This document shows, one piece after another, positions 1 to 10,797 of a stretch of 64,000 nucleotides of DNA (positions are counted from its first letter, which is position 1; every line of letters begins with the position of its first letter). The position numbers and the translations under genes were made by a program. The notes under the pieces are model-generated. The model worked only from the letters and a program-made list of their open reading frames with translations, searched no databases and was not told the origin of the DNA. Source of the stretch: Gonapodya prolifera JEL478 (Eukaryota > Monoblepharomycota > Monoblepharidomycetes > Monoblepharidales > Gonapodyaceae). The DNA lies in NCBI GenBank assembly GCA_001574975.1, contig KQ965752.1, positions 4,802-68,801 on the forward strand, in the 5' to 3' direction.

Positions 1-1569
1 AAAATATGTCATGTAAGTTGAAAATCAGAATTTTGAATGCATTAAAGCCAATTTCACATATTGTAGCACATTCCTAAATCGTGGTAATGGAAGGGAGGCG
101 AGGCGAGTTTTGGGTTTTACTCTCAACTCTCCTCCCCTCTTTTGGCTATGACCTTTTCGAGTTCCGAGGTGCAAAAATACACCTCTTTACTCTGAAATGC
201 AAGTCGAGGTGAGGGGAGTTGCGAGTTGCAAGGCATTTCTGAAAAACGTCATCGACGATGACTTATCTCGCTCACAGTTGGGTATGAACATGGCGACACA
301 GGAGGCAATGACGCTCTTATCAACCATTGTTCGGAAATTTGATTTCAAACTAATCAATGAAGGTGAAGGACCCGAGGTCTGGTGTGGGTTTCAGTGTTGA
401 CGTTAAAAAAAATCATGTACAGATGATCCACCGAAATGGGGAGTTTGGAACAACGACCCGTCCAAGAGACGGGGGCGCTACGATGTCCAGATTACCCTGG
501 CGTTGAGGAAGGTTGGTCACCACAAGACACTCTTGAACCGCGATTTGCGACTGTGCCGTGACACTTTGTTGTTTTGCAGTCACTGGACTTCAGGGTGTCT
601 CCAGCCAACGTTTGATTTTGCGGGCAACTTTCATTGGGTTATGGTACAATGTACTATGGTAGTGAATCAAATGGTCTTACGTGACAAGAAGAGCAATAAA
701 GCCCCCCTCACCATCGAATACTGTGTCGAACGTGATGGCGGGATGCAATGAGTTCCCACCACCTCAATAGCACACGCCCCATACCACCACGAAATTGACA
801 TCACTGCCATATGCCACATCCAGGATGGTCTGGTTCGTTGCACTCGGCACTCATCAGGAAAACAGCGCATTTTTACCCAAGCAAAGAGACTTTTGCCTGG
901 TATCCTGTCCTGATACGTGCATGTAAATACTATACGTACTAATTCATGAAGGACTTCTCCCTGAATTCTTCAAATCGAAAATGGGGCGAGAAACACTGCT
1001 TTGCCGTTGTTTCTCAACCGCGCGAACATGCTAGTAGATTTTTTTTTCAAGCTAGCAACAGCCATTGAATTATGAAAACCCCTTGCGTCATCAGTTTGTA
1101 AAGGGGAACACGACGAAAGCGGATGTGGGATCGGAGGATGGGAATAATTGCACACACATGGCGATTATGCCATTCGACATGGAATGGAATGTTGCATCCA
1201 ATGCACCCCTCAAAACATTCCTAATCCCTTATTCGGCTGGCAAGCCTCAGAAAACATAGAAAACGACTGGGTGCCCAACCCAACCCATGTCAAATCAAAA
1301 AAGCAAAACAACCAAATAAGAGCGTGGCAGCTGCAGCTTTGGCTCTATTTATGTTCAGCAATTCTCTTTTGGTTGTTCTGTGTATTGTATCACTCAATGT
1401 CCGCACTGTCTGTAGCCCACCACACCTCACCACCGTCCCGACGAACCGCCCCAAATTTTCTGCTCCCCTCGATTCCGGGGCGACGCTCGGCTTTGTACAC
1501 GCACGTCGAATGACGAATCTGTCATGTGCGACAGCCGACAGCCGACACTCACCCGCCTGCAAACGTTCA
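1..1569. other. gene-free stretch at the left edge
   Basis: Only short open frames (under about 125 codons) lie here on either strand, and none shows a recognisable motif or a convincing exon-intron series. Base composition is more mixed than in the SP-rich genes to the right. It may hold the end of a gene that continues left of the window, but nothing supports naming one. Confidence 0.5.
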
Positions 1570-3990
1570 TGTGAAGAGATAACAGGGAGTAAAAAGCAGT
1601 TGAACGACCTCTATAAACAACCAACGTACACATAAAAAGACGCAAGAAAAAGATGCAAGAAAAAGAGGGCCCATCGAGACACTTCATAAGTTGCATAAGA
1701 CGGCGCACTACCGACGCTGTGACATAAGATACATGAGCAATCTCCGACGAGATAAGCTGATCGACTTCGATCAAGGTCGCGGGCCCAGCCCGCACCAGTT
1801 TTGGAGAATATGTGGGAAGCATCGCTTCAGAATCCCATCTCCCGCAAGACCTGCCCTCCCCACGACCCCGACCCCGAACGCGCGTGCCCGCTCCAGAACC
1901 CCTGACTGTTCCTCCGTCCGTCGTGCGATGCCTTGTGCGCATGCGTGTTGGCTCCCTTCTTCGCTCCTGCCTTACCGGCGACTTCAAGCTCCCGCATTAC
2001 GAGCGCCGCCCACCCGGCGTCTGATTCCACGTTCAGGTCGCCCGCGTACCTGCTCTCCCGCCCTGCAGTCGCGGAAGAGGACGGCGGCGAGGACGATTGG
2101 TACATTGATGATCGCGCGTCCGTGGTCGCGTAGGACGACATCGACGTAGGTGATATGAGATTTGGCGTCGTGGATCGCGTTGATGGGGTGGGTTGTGCCG
2201 GAGCCGAGAGTTGGACGGGCGGGGTGGAGGAAGGGGCTCGCAAAGTCCGAGGTGTGGTAGGAGGAGATGTGGACGACGGTGGGCGAATTTGTTCAGGAAC
2301 TTTACGGCGCATTGGCGTCGACGCGGGCCGTGGCGGTGGTGGGTCCATGTATGAACGGGTGGGGGAGTCACTCCTTGTTCTCGTCCGCGCGAGAGAAGGG
2401 GCGGACCTCCCGCTGACATTGAGGTGCGTGCCCACGAGGGTATCTTGAACGACGGCTGCTGCGCCTGCAGCGTAACTCGGTTCGATGTACACCGGGGGGT
2501 GGACGATGATCGGTGTGTGCGGTCCTGCTAACGGATTCATGAATCCCTCCTCGGCATTCCTCCACGCCGACTCCCAAGCCCCGCTATTCTGATTCATCTC
2601 TGACTTTCGCTTGTTCCCCTGGTCACGTCGACCACTGTGGTTGGATCCGTTTCCCAGTGCACCTGCCGCCAGCCATACTAGTCCCTCCTCGCGCCAGCTT
2701 CCAGCGGGCCAACCAGGCATCTGCGCGAGCTCCGCCTCAGAATCCGAGGTGCTCGTTTCGTCTTCAGTTTCGTAAACGGACGATTCGTCAGTTTGATAAA
2801 CGGATGATTCGGTTGCTTCCGACACGGGGGAGGTCGGGGGTGACTTAGAGAATGGGGTGTCTTCACATGATGAAACAGAAAATTGCCGACCAGATAGTAT
2901 CCTTGAAGGTTGAGGAGTTGCATCAATCTGGCTTACTGGAGTTGGGGAGCACGTCGTGGAGGCCGCAGAGTGCCATTCTGGGGCCGGTACTGCGGCAGAC
3001 GCCCCAACTGCAGGTGATGGTACGGTCTTGGACGACAGACGCATGAGAGATGCAATCCCGCCGACGTTCCACGAGACTGGACCCTGAGATGCGTCAGCAG
3101 CTGACGGCGGATGAAGAGTGGATGATGCAGTTGCTCCGGCATGGACACCGAGGCCCAGCTCCGCGACAATGGAACAACGGGAATCGCGGTTCATCTGGGC
3201 CGGTTTTGCGAGGGTAGCTACTTCAGGAATTGGTGTACGCTGGGGCGCAGGTGTGCCTACAGCAGGCGAGGGCGAGGGCGGTCGTGTCCGGCCTGTGACC
3301 AAGGATAGAGCCGATGCAATGGGAGATGCGAAGGAAAATATGTTTGATGCAGGTCGACGGGGAAGACGAGCCGGAGTCTCTTTGAGAGACGGAGCAGGGG
3401 AGTAGGACTGCGTGCGAGAGCGGAAGACTGCGATGGAGTGTCTGTGCTTCGGGGCTGCCTCGAAAATAAAACGCTCGTCAAGGTCGGCTTCATTCGAGAT
3501 TACAGAGGTCCTTCCAAGGGGTGTGAAGGAAGGAGGCGGCGTAGGTGGGGCAGAAACGACTGAGACCGTTGATTTTGCAGTCTCTCACCTGGATAGCGAG
3601 GGTAAAGTAAACTTTGCGCCGCCAAAGAAAGAGCGTCTCCTGTTTGGTTGTCGCAGACCCGAGTTGGCCGAATGCGAGAGAGACGCGGTGATTGTAGATA
3701 CCGACGTTTCTGTGCGCATAGTCGAAGACGAGTTGCGTGGCGTGACTGGGGGTGACGGTGGAAGGGATGATGTGACAATTCTCCGCGCTGCGTCACTCGT
3801 GACGTCTCGGCTTTTGGGCGTGGCCAAATTCTCGGTGCTCTCGCCGGGATCCGTAGCGGCACGAGACGCGCTGCGGCTGAACGAGCGAAAGAGAGATGCC
3901 ATGCTGCGTGGCGGGGATTTCCCTGGAGAACGAGGGACGATGGGATGGATGTCAGGGAAACGCGCGACAACGGCGGAGAAACTGCGAGTG
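1570..3990. repeat. tandem duplication, copy 1
   Basis: This block and 4605-6990 are diverged direct copies of one unit. Similarity covers the whole coding region of the two SP-rich genes and continues beyond the stop codons: both copies have a stretch ending in ggtcgcgggcccagcccgca just past the gene (near 1770 and 4835) and a related run around 1580-1700 and 4620-4710. The duplication therefore includes 3' flank and is not just gene-family resemblance. Confidence 0.8.
1827..3902 (-). CDS. Ser/Pro-rich protein, tandem copy 1 (candidate new intron or premature stop)
   Basis: Unknown function. The ATG at 3902 matches the start shared with the copy at 4891-6930: both begin MASLFRSF followed by a basic, Ser-rich stretch. 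Motifs kept in both copies are RRSFFGG near the N-terminus, an acidic SSVYETE/SSVFETD segment, WESAWRNAE in the middle, and a C-terminal AGWxALVMRELEVAGKAGAKK ending LREMGF. The rest is Ser/Pro/Thr-rich and probably disordered. At 3585-3587 an in-frame TGA interrupts sequence that is coding in the sister gene. It lies inside a perfect donor (AG|GTGAGA). Removing 3442-3588 (147 bp, ending GCACAG) would drop the stop, keep the frame and rejoin SLSR to HSIAVFRSR, giving about 642 residues. So this is either a gene with a newly exon-derived intron or an early pseudogene. Confidence 0.65.
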
Positions 3991-4180
3991 CTCACGGAGA
4001 ATTCAGGCGATTCTTCTGCAGTGGATCCGTTTTCGCCGCGCGCGGTGAGCACGGGCAAGAATGGCCTCTCCGATGGGATGATTCGCTCCAACGAAAAGTC
4101 TCCCCTGGAAGTTCGGTGCAGATACACGATTACCCCGGGCGGCCACAGCTCACAACCCTTAGAACCCCGGAATTTGTCAT
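3950..4180. repeat. upstream direct repeat, copy 1
   Basis: This segment resembles 4285-4500 in the same orientation. Both contain gcctctccgatg followed by gctccaacgaaaa, then a ttcggcg/ttcggtg element, and both have an upstream ggagaaactgcg. The copies are diverged, with small indels. They sit just upstream of the start of the 1827-3902 gene, so they may be a duplicated promoter or 5' segment. Confidence 0.55.
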
Positions 4181-4284
4181 AGTGACGTCGGGGTGCCGTA
4201 CAGGAGGCGAGACCAGCACGGATCGTGACCCAACCCTGTTTATTATTCGCATTTTTGGCTAGTCACCGTACACTTCGCGTCACA

Positions 4285-4500
4285 GTGATGCTCGCGACAC
4301 AAGGAGGAGAAACTGCGCGGAGCTCACAAAGAGTTTCTGCTCTTCTCCCTGCAAGAGCACGCTCCGTTGTCGCTGTCGCACGTTTAGGAAAGATAAGAAC
4401 GGCCTCTCCGATGCGCTCCAACGAAAAACGTCTCTCCACAAATGTTCGGCGTAACACACGTGAATCACAGTAGACCGCAGCTCAGTCCGGGCAATCCTGC
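4285..4500. repeat. upstream direct repeat, copy 2
   Basis: Partner of 3950-4180, offset by about 330 bp. It lies between the two tandem SP-rich genes, so the intergenic space of this pair was itself partly duplicated. No coding capacity is evident. Confidence 0.55.
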
Positions 4501-4604
4501 AGAGACTGGGGTTTTCTTAATGACGTAACAGTTGACGTAGTGCGGAGTAGAAGAGAGACCGACACGATTTGTCTGTGTACATCGCTATTGCCCCACCTCT
4601 GTAA

Positions 4605-6990
4605 TGTGAGGAGGTCAAAGGGGAGCCAAAAACATTTGAACGACCTTATCATTACTATTACAGTAACTAACGTACACAGAAACAGACTCCTCGTGGGGAC
4701 ACTTCAAAGTGAACTTATTTACGGAATGGATTATTCGGATAACTGGAAACTCTCCAAAAGATGGCACGTCCCTGGCGTGGTGACATACAAAAGCAGCGCT
4801 CTCTGACAAGACAAGGCGACAAACTTCGATCAAGGTCGCGGGCCCAGCCCGCATCAGATGTGGAATCGCCTCGAAAGTCGAAACCATAATTCAGAATCCC
4901 ATCTCCCGCAACACTTGTCCTCCCCACGACCCGGACCCCACACGCGCATGTCCCCTCCAAAACCCCTGACTGTTCCTCCGTCCGCCGTGCGATGCCTTGT
5001 CGACATGCGTGTTGGCTCCCTTTTTCGCTCCAGCCTTACCGGCGACTTCGAGCTCGCGCATCACGAGCGCCCCCCACCCGGCGTCTGAGTCCACGTCCAA
5101 GTCGGTGTCCAGGTCGCCGGCGTACCTGCTCTCCCGCCCTGCAGTCGCGGAAGAGGACGTCGGAGAGGACGAGTGGTACATTGATGATCGCGCGTCCGTG
5201 GTCGCGTAGGACGACGTCGACGTAGGTGATATGGGATTTGGCGTCGTGGATCGCGTTGATGGGGCGGGTTGTGCCGGAGCCGAGAGTTGGACGGGCGGGG
5301 TGGAGGAAGGAGCTCCTGATGTCGGAAGAGGAGGAGGAGGAGATGTGGACGACGGAGGGCAGATAGGGTCAGGAACTCGACGACGTAGAGGTGCCGATGG
5401 TGGCCTTGGAGGTGGTGGGTCGAGGGTTGAAGGAGTCGGGGAGTCAATAGTGGATCTCATTCGGGTCAGAGGAGGAGCGGGCCTTCCACTGGCGTTCAGG
5501 TGCGTATCCGGGAGGGTTTCTGGAATGACACTTGCCGGGCCTGCAGTATAACTTGGTCCGATGTACACAGGGGCGTGGACGATGGTCGGTGTATTTGTTC
5601 CAAATGGGTTCACGAATCCCGCCTCGGCATTCCTCCACGCCGACTCCCAGGTGCCACCATTCCCATTCACGGCGCCGTTCTGCTTGTTCGTTTGGTCATG
5701 GTTTCCATGGCTGGGGTGCGCGCCAGGTGCGCCACCTCCGTTCCCCATTCCTGCCGCCTGCCACACTCCCGCCCGCCATCCTCCCGGTGCCAGCCACCCG
5801 GGCACTTGCGCTAGCTCCACCTCGGAATCGGAGGTGCTCGGCTCGTCGTCGGTCTCGAAGACGGACGATTCGTCTGCCTCCTGGGAGGCGGGGGAGCCCG
5901 GAGTCGACGCAGAGGACGGTGTGCCTTCGCTCCACGCGACGGAAACTCGCCGACCAGAGGGGAAGAACGATGGGCGAAGAATGGGGCCAGTCGGTGTGGT
6001 GGGCGTTGGGGAGCGCGAGATGGAGATGGTCGGGTGTGCAGGTGGTTCTGCGGCAGAGGCTGCAACCGCAGGGGCGGCCTTTGCCGAGGGGAACAGGAAT
6101 GACGCCGCCCCGACGTGCCATGAAACTGGGCGCTGTGATGACGAGCTCATGTTGCCGGCAGAGGAAGGATGAAGAGTGGACGAGCTGGCCCCGGCTCCGG
6201 CGTGGACGTTGAAGTCCGGCTGCGCGACGAGGGAACGGCGGGATTCACGGTTTATCTGCTGGGACGGTCGAGGGAGGGTAGATGCAATGATCATCGGTGA
6301 CGGGGGTGCTGGAGTGTTTGGGGCTGGCGAGAACGACCGGGATGATCGGCGTGTGACTGAGGAGATAGCCGATGCAATGGGAGATGCGAAGCCGGAGAAG
6401 ACGTTTGACGCAGGCCGGCGAGGAAGACGAGTCGGGGTTCCACTGGGCGATGGTGCTGGAGAGTAGGATGGCGTGCGTGAGCGGAAGACTGCGATGGAGT
6501 GACGGTGCCGGTGCACTGGCTCGAACGGGGGAAGATCCGACGGGTCCGCCGCGATGGAGATCCTGGGTGCCCTTCCGAGAGTGGATGAGGAAGGACGCGG
6601 TGTAGCGAGTGTGGACGCCGTTGAGGACGTTGAATTTGTAGTTTTGTGTCTGGACAGAGATGGGAATGTAAACTTTGTTCCGCCGAAGAAGGAGCGTCTC
6701 TTGTTTGCGTTGTTGCGCTGGCCCGAGTTTCCCGAGTATGCGATGGACGGAGTAATTGTGGACGACGACGATGGCCGGGGCGTGGGTGACGGAGGAGGAG
6801 GAGAGAAAACGAATCTCCGCATCGAGTCTCCGGAGTCTCCGTTGGGTGTGACTGGGGGCTCGGTCCTTTCACTGGAATCCGTCGGGGCGCGTGACGCTCT
6901 TCGGCCAAAAGAGCGAAACAGGGACGCCATGCTGCTCGGCTGCGGGTGGATTGGATAATGGGGGGATGGGGTGCGGTTGATGTTCGAGAT
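4605..6990. repeat. tandem duplication, copy 2
   Basis: Second copy of the unit described at 1570-3990, in the same orientation. Its coding frame is uninterrupted, so it is the better preserved copy. Confidence 0.8.
4891..6930 (-). CDS. Ser/Pro-rich protein, tandem copy 2
   Basis: Unknown function; a single uninterrupted frame of 679 residues from the ATG at 6930, the start shared with copy 1. Another in-frame ATG at 7080 would add 50 residues not matched in copy 1. The protein opens with a short basic segment (MASLFRSFGRRASR), then RRSFFGGTKF and long Ser/Pro/Thr tracts with poly-Pro runs. An acidic patch (SSVFETDDE, STSDSEVELAQVPGW) sits mid-protein, followed by WESAWRNAEAGF and NTPTIVHAPVYIGPSY. 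The C-terminal 60 residues are best conserved (DAGWGALVMRELEVAGKA, LREMGF). No signal peptide or membrane segment is visible. The conserved islands separated by disorder suggest a scaffold or regulatory protein, but this is inference. Confidence 0.75.
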   Translation of the reverse strand: MASLFRSFGRRASRAPTDSSERTEPPVTPNGDSGDSMRRFVFSPPPPSPTPRPSSSSTITPSIAYSGNSGQRNNANKRRSFFGGTKFTFPSLSRHKTTNSTSSTASTLATPRPSSSTLGRAPRISIAADPSDLPPFEPVHRHRHSIAVFRSRTPSYSPAPSPSGTPTRLPRRPASNVFSGFASPIASAISSVTRRSSRSFSPAPNTPAPPSPMIIASTLPRPSQQINRESRRSLVAQPDFNVHAGAGASSSTLHPSSAGNMSSSSQRPVSWHVGAASFLFPSAKAAPAVAASAAEPPAHPTISISRSPTPTTPTGPILRPSFFPSGRRVSVAWSEGTPSSASTPGSPASQEADESSVFETDDEPSTSDSEVELAQVPGWLAPGGWRAGVWQAAGMGNGGGAPGAHPSHGNHDQTNKQNGAVNGNGGTWESAWRNAEAGFVNPFGTNTPTIVHAPVYIGPSYTAGPASVIPETLPDTHLNASGRPAPPLTRMRSTIDSPTPSTLDPPPPRPPSAPLRRRVPDPICPPSSTSPPPPLPTSGAPSSTPPVQLSAPAQPAPSTRSTTPNPISPTSTSSYATTDARSSMYHSSSPTSSSATAGRESRYAGDLDTDLDVDSDAGWGALVMRELEVAGKAGAKKGANTHVDKASHGGRRNSQGFWRGHARVGSGSWGGQVLREMGF

Positions 6991-7668
6991 GGGAGAGCGG
7001 AGGAAACGCGCAGGTCGCAACGGGGGATGCAATGAATATGTTTGCGAGGGACTGGACGATGATGTGGCGTCGTTGCCCATGATGAGTACAGCGGGCGTCT
7101 GCCAGGACACCGTCCTCGCTTACCTTGCTCAGCGCCCTCCGTGCAATCAGCCCGCTCAAACTTCCAGCGCCCGCTGCCTTTTTGAATTCAACCCTTTGGT
7201 GGAATCTCCGTACTGCCACGTGAGAGTCCCCGCGTGAATGGGCTGCCGCACTCCAGGGTCAAGAATTCCCCACTTTCTCGTCTGTGCCACGCAACGTCGC
7301 AAGATGAGCGTCGCGAATTCAAAGTTCACCGGTAGGCAAACGTCGTCTGATTCTTTCTCTCCCCACCGTTCTACGGTTTCCGCTGTGCGAGCCCGTCCGC
7401 GTCTTGCTGAAGATCAGGTTTGTGTCCCGTCCCTTTTCGAGCGACCAATTAATCCATTTCTGGACTTACATTGGTCGACAAGACATTCCTAGCGAGAAAA
7501 ACACGTAGCCAGATTTTTTAAAAATTTTAGTCGAGTCTCTGTTTTCTACCAACACAGAGTTCCAGAAAATAAAGTGATGCGTTCGTGCCTTGGCACGCTT
7601 GTTTGAATTCAAACTCAAAGCAACAGGGGTGATTCCGAACCTTCCGCCCCTCTCTCACCTCCAAACCC
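6931..7668. other. divergent intergenic region
   Basis: Lies between the starts of the SP-rich gene at 4891-6930 (minus) and the gene at 7669 (plus), so it should hold both promoters. No TATA box or repeated operator-like element was recognised with confidence. Confidence 0.5.
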
Positions 7669-9137
7669 ATGACGCTGTTTGCCACCAAGCCCCTGCACGT
7701 CTCCTCACCTCCATTGCTACCTTCAGCAGCCGATCCTGTCATGGACCCTGACGCCGACCCGCTCCTCCTGGCGCTTTCTCAACTCAACGACCCGCTTCCA
7801 GAATCTCTCGCAGTTCTTTTTTACGGTGTCACACCGCAGGACGTTGAACGCTGGGACGCTGCGTGCCTCAAGGAGCGTTTGGTCTGGGCGGTCTCAAGAC
7901 GCTCGACAGCTGCCAAATCACTTCCTCACAAAGACGAGGCAAAATCCACTCGCGAGCATGAAACAACTTTGAAGAAACTCGATCCGTCGGTGCAGACAGA
8001 CCCTGTGAATGAAGTCCGGCGCCAGTCTGTCAAAATCGTAAACAACAATGCCAATGCAGCCCCGTCAGCGTTGGCCCGCGCCGAGTCCTGCGTCAGGAAC
8101 CTCGAACGTGAGCTGGAGCGTGTTCAACAGCACCACGCTGACGTGGTCCAGGGACTATGGAAAGAAGTGGCGAGGGTTCAAGAGGAATGTTCCTGTGAGT
8201 CACCGATTTCTTTGAAATCCGCCTATCGACGACGCTAGGTCGGGGAAAGCTTTGCTTCATCTGAGTAAAGCCTGTGTCCTAATATGATTTTTTTGTTTCA
8301 GCTCTGACGTACAAACTCGTGATGCAGTCGAGCAACTCGCTCCCTTCTTCGTCCGTCAGCAGTTCAACAACGGAACCAGACACTCTCCAGTCACACACCA
8401 CCCCTCCTCGCTCGACCGCCTCTCCACCTTCTTCGTCTGCCGTCCACTCCCCAATCTCCACGTTCATTGCCGCGCGTCCTTTCCCACCACCTGGTACTCC
8501 GTCGACGTCCCGAGTAATCGACGGCCCGCAACATCCAATTCGGGGCCCCGCAAGTGCCCAGCGACGCGTTTCATCCTCTTCCGAGCGTCGTCTTGGCGAC
8601 CACCAAGTCATTCCAGGAAGCGCGTCGAAGCAGGGTCGACCTGCAACACCTCGTGCAGCCATTTCAGAGACGTCGCGCCCGGTAACACCGGCAAGACTGG
8701 AACCTCTTTCGTCACACGGTGACAACACCACCGCAACTGGCGTTCACCTTCCACCCATCCCAACCTCTAGCGGCCTCGTCACCTCGTCCAGGACTCCTGC
8801 TCGTCCAGCTCTCGCCCCTGGTTCCACCTCCTCATCCGCCGCCACGCTCACCGAGATCCCACCCACGACGCTCTCCACGACATTAAAGTCCAACCGCCGC
8901 TCGCTCGGCCCGCCAAAGTCCCTTCCTGCCCTAGGCCTCTCCAAGTCGCTCAGGGCGCCCAAGGGGTCCATGAAGGCCGCCACCGCAGGACCTGGGGACG
9001 GAACACTGGAGCGGCTTCCCTCCGAGGCGGAGTGGAATGCGGGGTCGGATGGGGAGGGTGTGGGTGATAAGTACACCTCGCCGCAGAGGAAGGGGAGGAA
9101 TGGCGCGGGGTGGAAAGGGTGGTTCGGGACGGATTAG
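7669..9137 (+). CDS. coiled-coil, Ser/Pro-rich protein
   Basis: Unknown function. Two exons, 7669-8194 and 8302-9137, joined across an intron starting GTGAGT and ending TTTGTTTCAG; phases agree and the product is 453 residues. An in-frame Met at residue 25 is an alternative start. The N-terminal region (about residues 25-75) is leucine-rich and looks folded (LLLALSQLNDPLPE, LFYGVTPQDVERWD). A charged heptad-like stretch at about 135-175 (NLERELERVQQHH) predicts a coiled coil. The remainder is Ser/Thr/Pro-rich with many SP and TP sites, ending in a Gly/Trp-rich basic tail. It belongs to the local series of disordered-protein genes but is not an obvious copy of them. Confidence 0.75.
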
Positions 9138-9514
9138 ACTCGACTCTTGGTGACGTCTGGTGCGAGCTTGGTTTGGAAGGTCGGCTAACAAGAGTGAGAA
9201 CGTGGAGTAATAGTTGTCGGTGGAGTGTGGACGCAAAAGCCAGGACGTAGAGGTTGAGGACACCTAACGAGAAAAATGTATGACTTGGACTCAATTTCAA
9301 AAGTAGTGCAATGAAGTGGCCTCGCTGCATTTGTGGCCTCTCCTGTGGACGTGCCGGATTTCACATCCAGTTCGCGAACATTCTACCACTAGAGCCCTCC
9401 TTGCGTCCGGCATTCACGATCTGCAGCGAGAGACTGCTGATTTTGCCCTCCAACTGGAAGCACAGAACTTGAGTCCCCACGAAAACCACATCGGGCTCAA
9501 CATCTGACTTGGCA
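9138..9514. other. intergenic stretch
   Basis: No coding frame of note. It should contain the 3' end of the upstream transcript and the promoter of the PAH-domain gene. Confidence 0.45.
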
Positions 9515-10121
9515 ATGGCCGATCCCGCTCCCATGCGAGCCGTCGACGAGGCAAACCATGCCATCACCGCAGAGGTGGTCGCTCCTACCGAAGTCTTCGC
9601 CGACTGTGATTCGGAGCCGGCATTTGTGGAACATCTTTCGGCAGCATCGACCGATCAGACCGTCCTCGTCGACGAGACTACCGCTGCTCTCCAACCCGCG
9701 CCTGTCGTAGACTTTGCAACCGCCATGAGCTTTGTCATGAAAGTGAAGGTGTGTCGAACTTACTAGCGCAAACGGCCGACATAGAAATGTAGCTCATCAC
9801 GCCGCGACATTTCACTTTACAAGACTCGCTTTGCTTCAACCCCCGGGAGCTATGAGCGGTTTTTGAAACTCTTGCGCGTGTATCAACAAGGTGTACCCCT
9901 TCCTGATGTGCGTTCGTTGTTCTGTTCTATCTCGTCGTTGGCGCAAAGCAACGAGCTCATTTGCAAATTACCCCATAAATCCACAGGTCGTTTTACAAGT
10001 CCGTGACGTATTCAAAGGGGAACCGGACCTCGCCGAAGAGTCAAAGTGTTTCTACCTGTTGGTTACGAGGATAAGCCAGAAACACGCTCAAACCTGTGAA
10101 AAAAATCCGAGCATAATGTAA
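9515..10121 (+). CDS. small protein with one Sin3-type PAH domain
   Basis: Three exons are supported: 9515-9748, 9824-9907 and 9987-10121, joined in phase, encoding about 150 residues. Residues 68-125 read as a paired amphipathic helix (PAH) domain: DFATAMSFVMKVK, then RFASTPGSYERFLKLLRVYQ, then VRDVFKGEPDLAEE, matching the helix pattern of Sin3 PAH repeats, which bind short helices of repressors. The usual PAH end (F-L-P-x-G-Y) is present in the DNA as FLPVGYEDKPE, but in the next reading frame, so one base is lost or extra in the final exon. No Sin3 co-repressor domain follows in the next kilobase. This is either a free-standing PAH protein with an altered tail or a Sin3 fragment that is decaying. 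PAH assignment is firm; function of this copy is uncertain. Confidence 0.6.
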
Positions 10122-10797
10122 CATAGAGACGTATTAGCTGAAATCCGTGAATTGTAATTGGGCTAAACTTCGAATCCCGATTAGAGTCTTTATGCGTCTC
10201 CTATTCGAAGCCGCGTTCGATACCACGGAGGCCCACGGCGAAGTGTCTCAACACCATCGACTGCAGGAAATAGTTTTCAGTTCACGTCAATCGAAAAGGC
10301 GCCATGGAGTTGGTTTGTGTTCCGGTTGCATGTTGTCCCTTCAACTAGAGTTGATCACCCGGTGAACGGTACAGTAGTTTTTCCGAAAATTTTGAACATT
10401 TTTTTGTTCTTAACTCTCCAATGAAAAAGTCGGTCAGATCAAAAAGATGTCACCGAACCTGCCGCCCTTACGCCTCAGTCACGTGGTCCACACAAGCAAG
10501 ATTGGCCAACTTGACGATACGCTCGCAAATATTGGACATTTGCACATTTTTTCAAACCCATCAGTCCTTGCGGGGCACTTCCTCGGCCCGTGTGCGACGT
10601 CGGACAAAGGACCGGAGAAACTTGGCGACCGCTGAACTCGTCGATTACCTGCTCCGACCGCGGCGATTCATACGCGGTGTAAGTAATAGACTCTCGTTGT
10701 TTTAGTTCCGAATATCTCTGACATCTGATGGCCACCGCCTGCGTCTCAATTATCCCAGCACTGAGACCTCGTTCGATTCCAATCGAAACGGCATCTC
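10122..10797. other. intergenic or 5' exon region
   Basis: Mostly no recognisable gene. A frame from 10421 to about 10679 ends ELVDYLLRPRRFIRG. A frame from about 10706 reads ISLTSDGHRLRLNYPS and overlaps the start of the next gene in another phase. These could be 5' exons of the 10798-12003 gene, but the only intron that would join them is 27 bp, too short to trust. Confidence 0.35.

Noticed and set aside
8279-9076. Minus-strand frames opposite the coiled-coil gene
   Set aside because: Overlap a two-exon plus-strand gene with good splice sites; no independent support.
10160-10180. A cttcgaatcccga run resembling a tRNA T-loop
   Set aside because: No acceptor stem, D arm or anticodon arm could be paired around it.
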